Assembly: GCF_032911445.1 (NCBI RefSeq)
Contig: NZ_JAWJEJ010000001.1
Coordinates: 868,001 to 932,000 of the forward strand
DNA length: 64,000 bases
Origin: Sphingomonas sp. HF-S4
GTDB taxonomy: Bacteria; Pseudomonadota; Alphaproteobacteria; Sphingomonadales; Sphingomonadaceae
Direction of reading: 5' to 3'
Each line of letters opens with the position of its first letter. Position 1 is the first letter of the stretch. The notes beneath the pieces were generated by a model, which was given only the letters and a program-made list of their open reading frames with translations, was not told the DNA's origin and did no database searches. Both the position numbers and the translations under genes were made by a program. This document shows positions 50,301 through 56,669 of this stretch, one piece after another.

Positions 50301-52364
50301 CTCGAGCTTGTTGTCACGCTCGGCGAGGGGCAAGCCGGTCCAGCGCGAGATCGCGATGCCGCGTGCCGTGTCGGCATCGGTGCCGTCGAAGCTGAGCGCG
50401 TCGACCTGCTTGCCGTTCACCGAAAGCGCGATGCGCTGGCCGGGCTGGTGGCGAATGACGACGCGCAGCGCGGGCGAGCGCGGATTGTGGTCCATCTCGG
50501 GGAACAGCCAGTCGGCGGTGCCCGGGGCGGCATTTTCGAGCCAGTCGGGGCGGTTGCCCGCGGCGAGGGCGTCGTCGGTGGCTACCACGGGCAGCGTAGT
50601 GTCGGCGACGGCCGCCTTGCCGGTGAGGACGAGCTGGAAGTCGGCGCGCTGGAGGCTGCCGCCCTGGCCCTCGACGAAGCGCGAGATGTCACTGCCGGCG
50701 CTGCGCGTGTCGCGGTCGCAGGTCGCGGGGGCGTGGGTCGCCGGGATGCTGGCGGTGTCGAGCTGGACGACGTGCGTGCCCGGGCGGACGCCCTCGAAAT
50801 GGTAGAAGCCGCTGGCGTCGGTGACGGTGAAGCTGCCGTCCTCGAGCACGACGCGGATGCCGCCGACGCCCTTGCGGTTGCGCAAGGGGTCGCCGCAGCC
50901 GCCTTCGGTGATGCGGCCGGTGAGGGTCATTGCATCGGTCATCAGAAGCGGGCGGATACGCACCGAGGCGCTCGCCTCGGCGGTGCGGCCGGCGGCGGTC
51001 CAGGCGATCGCGCGGTTGACTGCCTCGCCCTGCTTCGCGCCCGGGACGACCGAGAGGACGTAGCTGATTGCGCTGCTGCTCTCGCCCATCATGCGCGGCA
51101 GGCGGAAGGAGAGCTTGCGGCCGTCGGCCGAGACGGTCGGCTCGGGCGCGCCGCGGGTGGTGCCGGCACGATAGCGCAGCCCCGAGGGAAGCATATCGTC
51201 GACGACGATCTCGCTGACCATCGGGTCGAGTCCGAAATAGCGGGCTTCCAGGCGATACTGGACGAACTCGCCGGGCGAAGCTTCGCGCACCGAGGCGGTC
51301 TTTTCGAGCGTGAACTGGCGCAGAATCAGAGTGCGCGACTTTTCGGGATCGATCGGGATGTCGATATGGACGGGCTCGGGGTCGGCGAGCTCGAACACGC
51401 CGCCATAGGAGGCGTCGCTGATGCGGTACGCACCCGGCGGGCCGGTGAATTTCGAGACGACGTCCTGCGCGACCATCGAGGGCGCGCTATAGCCCGCGGG
51501 CGGGGTCACCTTGAGGCGGTACTTGCCCTTGGGCGCGAGCGGGAAGCGGAAATTGCCGGGCGAGAAGGGATAGACCTGGCCGCTGGCATCGGTCGCGCTG
51601 GTGCCGGTGACGACGGTGTTGGGATAGGCGCTGATCCCGTCATCGCCATAGACCATCGCCGCGGGCAGGCCGGTGGCGTCGTCGATCAGCGTGACGGTGG
51701 CGCCGTCGACCGGCTTGCCGGTGAGCGAATCGAAGACATAGCCTTCGGGATCGACGAGGACGTCGGCGAAGGATTCGAAGCTGTCCTCGCTGCCCGTGAA
51801 CGACACGCGGATCTTGTCGCCCGACGCGCGCTTGGCGAGGTCGCAGGGGGCGAATTCGGGATGCGTGCCCGACGCGGAGATGCCCCCGGCGAACACGCCG
51901 GTGTTCTCGGAGGTCTCGGTCAGCGGCAGCTTGACCGACAGTTCGCCCGCCGACACGTCGATCCACGCGACGTCCCGCACATTGGGATCATGGTTCTCGG
52001 CCTGTGCGTCGAGCTCGACGATGAGCGCCTGGCCGCGCTCGATCGTGGCGAGCGGCGGCGCTGCAGCAAGCTGCGAGGGCGAGACCCGACTCGGGGTGAA
52101 TTGGAGGTTGGGCTGGGTCTGGCAATCAAGGCCGACAAAGTCGTAGCCCTTGGGAATTTCGTGGAAGCGCATCTGCGTAGGGCGTTTCGCGCGATCGAGC
52201 GTCACCGTGTTGGACGCGATCGTCTGCGCGCCCGCGGCGCTCTGGAAAGACATGGTCGCAGTGTTGCGAATCGTCTGCGCCCCCGCCGTCGGGATCGACA
52301 GCGTGGCGATGGCGAGTGCCATGGCGCGGCCAAAGGCGCGCAAAGGGGCAGGATTTCGCAGCAT
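47355..52364 (-). CDS. 1669-residue multidomain outer-membrane protein (DUF11, SdrD-like and Ig-like domains plus C-terminal beta-barrel)
   Basis: A very large exported protein. The signal peptide ends about residue 29. A short module TIRNTATMSFQSAAGAQTIA, then SNTVTLD (30-56), is shared with two neighbouring proteins. Rough domains: carboxypeptidase-regulatory-like beta-sandwich near 210-320; DUF11-like near 350-470 (LEKTASVREASPGEFVQYRL); SdrD/CarboxypepD-like near 485-560 (GFYHFEGVRPGTHVV); invasin-like Ig near 710-830 (RLVADGLTKPLVAIRVIDRD); then from about 835 to the end long amphipathic strands typical of an outer-membrane barrel (LYLRIERKAFYALFGDFETG and many more). It may display or export the smaller DUF11 proteins encoded upstream. 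No function is established. A 1622-residue open frame on the opposite strand is an artefact of base composition. Confidence 0.8.
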   Translation of the reverse strand: MLRNPAPLRAFGRAMALAIATLSIPTAGAQTIRNTATMSFQSAAGAQTIASNTVTLDRAKRPTQMRFHEIPKGYDFVGLDCQTQPNLQFTPSRVSPSQLAAAPPLATIERGQALIVELDAQAENHDPNVRDVAWIDVSAGELSVKLPLTETSENTGVFAGGISASGTHPEFAPCDLAKRASGDKIRVSFTGSEDSFESFADVLVDPEGYVFDSLTGKPVDGATVTLIDDATGLPAAMVYGDDGISAYPNTVVTGTSATDASGQVYPFSPGNFRFPLAPKGKYRLKVTPPAGYSAPSMVAQDVVSKFTGPPGAYRISDASYGGVFELADPEPVHIDIPIDPEKSRTLILRQFTLEKTASVREASPGEFVQYRLEARYFGLDPMVSEIVVDDMLPSGLRYRAGTTRGAPEPTVSADGRKLSFRLPRMMGESSSAISYVLSVVPGAKQGEAVNRAIAWTAAGRTAEASASVRIRPLLMTDAMTLTGRITEGGCGDPLRNRKGVGGIRVVLEDGSFTVTDASGFYHFEGVRPGTHVVQLDTASIPATHAPATCDRDTRSAGSDISRFVEGQGGSLQRADFQLVLTGKAAVADTTLPVVATDDALAAGNRPDWLENAAPGTADWLFPEMDHNPRSPALRVVIRHQPGQRIALSVNGKQVDALSFDGTDADTARGIAISRWTGLPLAERDNKLEARVLDKDGNLVTTLTRTVHYANVPLRAELVAAKSRLVADGLTKPLVAIRVIDRDGRPVRAGTIVPFRVDQPYGAALENEAQQGRQLAGLDRTEATARVIGDEGLAFVALQPTTQAGSAHITIKLADQGLVQTSEIKAFLAAPARDWMVVGFARGTAGFDMLRSKSKSLPHGDRNSITTDGQVALYAKGRIKGSWLLTLAYDSDRAYDPDRGLLGTIDPNRYYTVYGDASQQAYDAPTRGNLYLRIERKAFYALFGDFETGFVDTRLTRYSRTLNGVKAEAAGDTVTFSAFAARDEDRYGRDEIQGNGLSGPYRLSARDIVPNSDKISLETRDRLRSDRILDSKLLTRHIDYDVDAIAGTLRFREPILSRDADLNPVYIVADYETYGRGRKLAAGGRGAVKLAKGKVELGASVLHDEAQSNATVAGIDLRAKPIEGVEVRAEVATGGRDGLRSAQAINAEVEHHGGGVDVLAYLRRQDVGFGVGQQNGGEAGTSKAGADARLQLGGGLSATITGWRQEDLTSDASRTAGEARLEYRKSSSLIFAGAQFAADRTLDGESRNSTLLTLGGTQSLLNNKLELTGQAQMAIGGADDSTDFPARQQISASWRVRNGVRLIAGYEIAKGDDYLAHNARLGFEVAPWSGARLMSAINQQATDLADRENGRRTFAQYGLSQSLPLSKHWTVDATIDASRTISGEVPETSLSRPVIGNSILGQNVREGDFIAVTAGANYRSELWSWNGRAEYRTSEESRRIGVTSNLLRTLGEGKTLASSLRAYRTTDSNGRSVTSATGDLALALRPADSPWSLLERFTLRHEKADQGVTENNVLNVPTFVQGGLATFRAVNSLAIGYRSGAEGASHGFEASVYYGAKYVRGRYADEKLDGFIDVIGAEIRKDIRRNLDIGVQGSVQHSWTEGSAAFSVGPSVGVSPGKGMWFSAGYNIAGYRDRDFEDERYTRQGPYVTLRAKFDQSLVRTARELIGGRK

Positions 52365-52377
52365 GCAGGTTCCCGTT

Positions 52378-52406
52378 CCGGCGCGCGGGGGTTTCCCGCG
52401 CGCCGG
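52378..52406 (-). promoter_or_regulatory. strong intra-operon hairpin before the 1669-residue gene
   Basis: CCGGCGCGCGGG and CCCGCGCGCCGG form a perfect 12-bp GC stem with a 5-base loop, ending 13 bases before the start codon. It lies between two genes of one operon. It could terminate part of the transcripts or stabilise the upstream message and so set a lower level for the large protein. Confidence 0.6.
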
Positions 52407-52437
52407 TTGAGACAGTCTCGAAAGCGAGACGGTTCGG

Positions 52438-53538
52438 TTAGTTGACGGTCACGCGGAACGCGACGGACATGGACGTCGACGACGCCACGGTTGGCAGCGT
52501 GGCGCGCACGGTGGTGCCGTCGAACGAACCGCCATACAGGTCGGTCTCGTCGGCGCCGGTGTTGTTGTCGTCTTCCGACGTGCCGACCAGGATGCAGGCA
52601 CCGAGGATGCCCGACGTGCCGACCGAGATCGAGCCCGGGACGAACGTGCTGTTCGCGGGGATCGAGTCGCTGAGCGTCAGGTTCGCCGCGGTGCCGGGGC
52701 CGGCGTTGCTCACCTTCATGCAATATTCGACCACGGCGCCCGGAATCGGATGCGGATTCACCAACAGGTTGACCGGATCGCTGATCACGGTCGCGCTCTT
52801 GAGCATCGTCACCACCGCGGTGGAGATCTTGTAGGCGTCGAACGCGCGCTGCTGGCCGTTGCGGAGCGCATCGAGCAGGCCGGTATCGTCGGCGAAGACG
52901 GTTTCGACCGTGGTCGGCGAGTCGGCGACCAGCGTCGAGCTGGCGACGAGGTCGGCACCCAGCGCGCCGCCGCTGCCGCCGGCGGCGACGACTGCGTTGA
53001 GCGAGACGATCGCGGTGTCGGCACCCGGCGTGTTGGGCGTGTTGCCGACGATGAACACGGTGACGGTCGCGTCCGGCGCGAGCTCGTCGATATAGGTCGC
53101 GACATCGACGCCCGCGTCATAGGTGCCGTTGCCGTTGCTGTCGACGAAGGCACGCAGGTTGTTCATGTTGAAATTGTCGACGCCGAGCAGCGGGATCGAA
53201 ACCAGCTGCTGGTCGGCCTCGAGCCGGAAGTCCTGCACCGAGTTGGTGAGGTTGGTGACGGTAAAGGTGGTCACCTGATCGACCGCGCCGAGCGAGGTCT
53301 GGGTGGGCGCGCCGCCGACTTCGGCGACGGTCAGATTAACCTTCTTATCGACCACGAAGGTGGCGACGTTCGATGACACCGAGGCCGGATTGCCGCCGAC
53401 TTCATAGGTAACGGTGGCCTGGTTGTTGACGCTGGTGCCAGCAGGGGTCTGCTGGGCCTGCGCGGCGCTCGCGCCGGTCACGCCGACGGCGATCGCGGCG
53501 CTGCCGAGCAGCGCATGATGCAACTTCTTTCTGTACAT
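52438..53538 (-). CDS. secreted DUF11-type repeat protein (366 aa)
   Basis: An exported protein with signal peptide MYRKKLHHALLGSAAIAVGV ending near AAQAQQ. The N-terminal module is SVNNQATVTYEVGGNPASVS, then SNVATFVVDKKVNL. The C-terminal DUF11 domain has PHPIPGAVVEYCMKVSNAGP and GTAANLTLSDSIPANSTFVP. Asp/Asn-rich SNGNGTYDAGVD resembles a calcium-binding or dockerin-like loop. DUF11 domains are found in large surface proteins of many bacteria; no reaction is known. It lies in one operon between a short DUF11 protein and the 1669-residue outer-membrane protein. Confidence 0.8.
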   Translation of the reverse strand: MYRKKLHHALLGSAAIAVGVTGASAAQAQQTPAGTSVNNQATVTYEVGGNPASVSSNVATFVVDKKVNLTVAEVGGAPTQTSLGAVDQVTTFTVTNLTNSVQDFRLEADQQLVSIPLLGVDNFNMNNLRAFVDSNGNGTYDAGVDVATYIDELAPDATVTVFIVGNTPNTPGADTAIVSLNAVVAAGGSGGALGADLVASSTLVADSPTTVETVFADDTGLLDALRNGQQRAFDAYKISTAVVTMLKSATVISDPVNLLVNPHPIPGAVVEYCMKVSNAGPGTAANLTLSDSIPANSTFVPGSISVGTSGILGACILVGTSEDDNNTGADETDLYGGSFDGTTVRATLPTVASSTSMSVAFRVTVN

Positions 53539-53567
53539 GACGAACTAACTTTCTTGGGCAGTGAGGA

Positions 53568-54038
53568 TCACTTGAGAGTGGCGCGGAAGGACACTTGGCC
53601 CTTGGCACCGGCGGCGAGGGGCTGGGCGAGACGCCAGCGGACTACGCGCACATCGGAAGCAACGGCCGGGCGGAGCGAGGCACCGTTGCGAACCTTGAGC
53701 GCGGAGAGGGGGCCGAAGGTCTGGCCATCGACCGAAAGCTCGGGCGCGGGCGATCCATCGGCGGGACCTGAATATTGCATCGCGGCGGGAACGGGGTTGG
53801 CGATCACCAATCCGCTCGCGGCCTGCTTGCCGTTGTTGCGATAGTCGATGCGGTAGACGACGCGGTCACCTGGGGTGACGCGCTTGGGGGCGACGAGCTC
53901 GACCCGCGTGGTACCATCGGCGGCCGAAGCCTTCTTCTCGGCGAGCACGCTCGAGGTGATCTCGATCGGCGACGGCGCTGCCGGGGCGGCGGCGGCGAGT
54001 ACAAGCGACAGGGTAATCGACACAGGCATACTCCTCAC
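53568..54038 (-). CDS. short secreted DUF11-domain protein (156 aa)
   Basis: A signal peptide (MRSMPVSITLSLVLAAAAPA) and a single DUF11 domain: VELVAPKRVTPGDRVVYRID, YRNNGKQAASGLVIANPVPA, then VRVVRWRLAQPLAAGAKGQV. The GTG at 54038 overlaps the stop of the upstream gene (GTGA) and supplies the positive charge of the signal peptide; an ATG at 54029 is the alternative. Lacking the NxAT module, it is the minimal DUF11 unit of the operon. Function unknown; structural or adaptor role likely. Confidence 0.75.
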   Translation of the reverse strand: MRSMPVSITLSLVLAAAAPAAPSPIEITSSVLAEKKASAADGTTRVELVAPKRVTPGDRVVYRIDYRNNGKQAASGLVIANPVPAAMQYSGPADGSPAPELSVDGQTFGPLSALKVRNGASLRPAVASDVRVVRWRLAQPLAAGAKGQVSFRATLK

Positions 54039-55009
54039 TGGATTCGGACTTTGAAGCGGATGGTGCGGGTGGCGGCGCGCGCGACGTCACCCAGCGCGAC
54101 GGCGATGCTGCTGCCGTCGAAGGTGCCGGCATCACCGTCGGCGGCGTCGCTGAGCACGGCATCGTCGAGGGTCAGGCTGCCGGGGATGTAGCGGGTGCCC
54201 GAGGGGATCGGATCGGCGACCTGGATCTGGCGCGCAGTGCCGCTGCCGTCGAAACGGGCGACGAGCGTGTAGGTAATGAAGGTGCCGCGCACGAGCATCG
54301 TGCTGCCGTCGGGGGCGAGCACCGACTGGCTCTTTTCCAGGCTGGCGCCGGGCGCCGAGCCGGGGACGAGCGAGATGCGCAGATTCGATTCGGCAGTGGT
54401 GTTGCCGACGATCGCGTCGACGCCCAGGTCGCCGCGGCCGGGATAGCGCGTGCCGGGATCGCCCGAGCCGGTGAGCGCGCGGGCGAACAGGTTGATCGCC
54501 GCGCCGGCGCCGAGCATGCCCGGATCGAGCACGGCGAGCAGCGCCAGCGACTGGCCGGGGGCAAGGGCCGGCGTGGTGCCGTCGAGTAGCGTCTCACCGG
54601 CGTCGAACACACCGTTGCCGTTGGCGTCGATCGCGAAGCCGCGGATGCTGCCGCCGGTCGCCTCGAGCGTGCCCGCGAGGACGAAGCGCTCGCTGCCGTT
54701 GCCGGCATTGACCAGGGTGAACGGCACGGCGCTGCCTGCGCCGTCGATCGCGGTGCCGTTGCCGGTCGCGGCGAGGCGGATGTCGAGCACTTCGGCCACG
54801 CGCAGCGTCGCGGCGTTCGAGGCGATGCGCGTGGGCGTGCCCTCGATCTCCAGCTCGGCAGTGGCGATGTTGCGGATCTCGCTGCCCGCGCGCTGGGCGA
54901 GCACCGGGGTGGCGCTCGCGAGGAGCGCGCACGCCGCGCCTGCACCCAGCGCGCGGCGACGATGCCGTGCTGCCGGGGCAGGCTGCGAGAGAGGCGGGCG
55001 GCGGTTCAT
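54035..55009 (-). CDS. secreted DUF11-type repeat protein (324 aa)
   Basis: An exported protein with an Arg-rich leader (AARHRRRALGAGAACALLAS) ending near PVLAQ. The N-module EIRNIATAELEIEGTPTRIA, then SNAATLRVAEVL matches the 366- and 1669-residue neighbours. DANGNGVFDAGETLLDG again looks like a calcium loop. A C-terminal DUF11 domain has LVRGTFITYTLVARFDGSGT and VADPIPSGTRYIPGSLTLDD. It starts 5 bases after the stop of the chemotaxis-type receptor gene and overlaps the next gene by GTGA. Function unknown. Confidence 0.8.
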   Translation of the reverse strand: MNRRPPLSQPAPAARHRRRALGAGAACALLASATPVLAQRAGSEIRNIATAELEIEGTPTRIASNAATLRVAEVLDIRLAATGNGTAIDGAGSAVPFTLVNAGNGSERFVLAGTLEATGGSIRGFAIDANGNGVFDAGETLLDGTTPALAPGQSLALLAVLDPGMLGAGAAINLFARALTGSGDPGTRYPGRGDLGVDAIVGNTTAESNLRISLVPGSAPGASLEKSQSVLAPDGSTMLVRGTFITYTLVARFDGSGTARQIQVADPIPSGTRYIPGSLTLDDAVLSDAADGDAGTFDGSSIAVALGDVARAATRTIRFKVRIQ

Positions 55010-55014
55010 CGGAC

Positions 55015-56340
55015 TCAGTGGAGCGACAGCGCGGGGCGGGCGGGGCGCGCGGCGGCACGCGTCGGCATGTCGCCGGCGCCGGTGCGGAACCGCGCCGCCT
55101 GGTCGGCGAGCATGTTGACCTCGACATCGAGGTTGCGCGCAGCCGCCGAGGTTTCCTCGACCATCGCAGCGTTCTGCTGGGTCGCGGTGTCCATCGTGCC
55201 AACGGAACCGGTGATCTGCGAGATCGCCTGAGCCTGGGCCTGGTTGTCGGACGCCATCTCGCTGAGCAGCGCATGGACTTCGTCGACATCGCCCGAGATC
55301 GCGGCGAGCGCGCCATCGACACGCTGGACCATCTCGACGGCAGTCAGCACTTCGCTCTGGGTGACGGTGAGCTGTTCGCGCGCGCGCTTGGCTTCCTCCT
55401 CGGCGCGCATCGCGAGCGCCGAGACGAGATCTGCGACGACCGCGAAGCCACGGCCCGCCTCACCGGCACGGCCGGCTTCGACTGCGGCGTTCATTGCCAG
55501 CACGCGGGTCTGGAAAGCGATCTTGTCGAGGCCCTCGATCACGTCGTCGATGCCCTTGGCGCTCTCCGAGACGCGGCTCATCGCCTGCACGGCCTCGCCG
55601 GTCACCGAACGGCCGCTGCCGACGGTGGAGATCGCGCCATCGGCACGCTCGACGGTGCGCTTGGCGGCGGCGGCGTTGGACTTGAGGCGGCCGTCGATCT
55701 GGGCGATCGCGGCCGAGGTCTCTTCGAGACTGGCGGCGTTCGCTTCGGTGCGGCGCGCGAGCGATTCCGACGCGCCGGCGATCTCGCTCGATCCCGCGCG
55801 GATCGTCTCGGCGCTCTGCGTGACCGAGCCGATCAGCGCGCGCAGGCCGTTCAGCGCTTCGTTGAACGCGGCCTTGAGCGGCGCGTATTCGGCGGGATAG
55901 TCCTCGACGATATCGGCAGTGAGGTCGCCATCGGCGAGGCGCTTGAAGTTGCTGGTCATGCCGCGCACCAGGCATGCGTGCTTCTCGGCCTCGGCATTGA
56001 GCGCGATCTGCGCCTGGGCCGAGTCACGGAAGGCGAACATCGCCTTGGTCATCCGGCCGACGCAGTCGCGATAGTCGGTGAACTGGATCGTACTGGCTAG
56101 GTCGCCCTTCGCGAGCGCTTCCATGCGCAGCACGGTGGTGACGTAGGGCGTCGCGATCGCGTTGCGGAAGACGAACCCGAGCACTGCGGCGACTGCCGTC
56201 GCGCCAAGACCGACGACGAACACCGAAGACGGGCCCGCGATCAGCGAAGCAAGCGGCTGGACGGCGACCAGCGCGACCATTGCACCGAAAGCGATCAGCA
56301 GCTTGAGCCGGATCGGAGCATGCGCTGTAAACCAATTCAC
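55015..56340 (-). CDS. methyl-accepting chemotaxis-type receptor without periplasmic sensor
   Basis: A 441-residue MCP. Two membrane helices (about 12-34 and 36-60) are joined by only a few residues, so there is no periplasmic sensing domain. A HAMP-like segment follows (VLRMEALAKGDLASTIQFTD), then a second (FKRLADGDLTADIVEDYPAE) and the signalling coiled coil. The hairpin tip reads IAFQTRVLAMNAAVEAGRAG, EAGRGFAVVADLVSALAMRA; the usual ADEVRALA is changed to ADLVSALA. It is the first gene of the DUF11/outer-membrane operon (5-base gap). It may sense internal or membrane state; coupling to CheA is uncertain because of the tip changes. Confidence 0.88.
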   Translation of the reverse strand: MNWFTAHAPIRLKLLIAFGAMVALVAVQPLASLIAGPSSVFVVGLGATAVAAVLGFVFRNAIATPYVTTVLRMEALAKGDLASTIQFTDYRDCVGRMTKAMFAFRDSAQAQIALNAEAEKHACLVRGMTSNFKRLADGDLTADIVEDYPAEYAPLKAAFNEALNGLRALIGSVTQSAETIRAGSSEIAGASESLARRTEANAASLEETSAAIAQIDGRLKSNAAAAKRTVERADGAISTVGSGRSVTGEAVQAMSRVSESAKGIDDVIEGLDKIAFQTRVLAMNAAVEAGRAGEAGRGFAVVADLVSALAMRAEEEAKRAREQLTVTQSEVLTAVEMVQRVDGALAAISGDVDEVHALLSEMASDNQAQAQAISQITGSVGTMDTATQQNAAMVEETSAAARNLDVEVNMLADQAARFRTGAGDMPTRAAARPARPALSLH

Positions 56341-56669
56341 GGCCTGAACTCCTCAGTAGAAACCACTAGGATTACCCCCGTAACGATCCGGTTCTCGGAC
56401 GGCGTAGGAGATCAGCTTGGTTTATAGAGGGTTGAGTCAGCGACTATTTGGATCGGTCGGGGCAATTACATCCGTTTTGAGAGCTATTGATCCAAGTTGC
56501 GAGGGGAAACAGCTATCGACGGACGGGGAATTACGCAGGCGTGCCAACTAATCTTGATCTGAAATATTCCAGACACATGAATTACTATTCGACTTCTCTT
56601 CGCAGGTGCACAATTGACGTTGACGTAAACGAAAAGTGGGTTCCTCCGCGCGGGGTGCGGCGGTTAACC
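56341..56669. other. 329-base gene-free, relatively AT-rich region
   Basis: Between the MCP gene start and the end of GH92 protein 1. No credible coding frame or RNA was found. It must hold the promoter of the MCP/DUF11 operon. It also holds a 16-bp palindrome (56614-56629) far from any start. Confidence 0.6.
56614..56629. promoter_or_regulatory. palindrome TTGACGT-TG-ACGTAAA
   Basis: 7-bp arms with one mismatch and a 2-base spacer. The form resembles LiuR-type MerR-family operators (ACGT-centred) of branched-chain/acyl-CoA regulons. It lies about 275 bases upstream of the MCP gene, so its target is unclear. Confidence 0.35.

Noticed and set aside
47577..52445. A 1622-residue open frame on the plus strand opposite the large outer-membrane gene
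   Set aside because: It is rich in Arg, Asp, Gly and Ala with no domain, signal peptide or ribosome-binding site, and mirrors a well-supported gene. High GC content keeps the antisense frame open.
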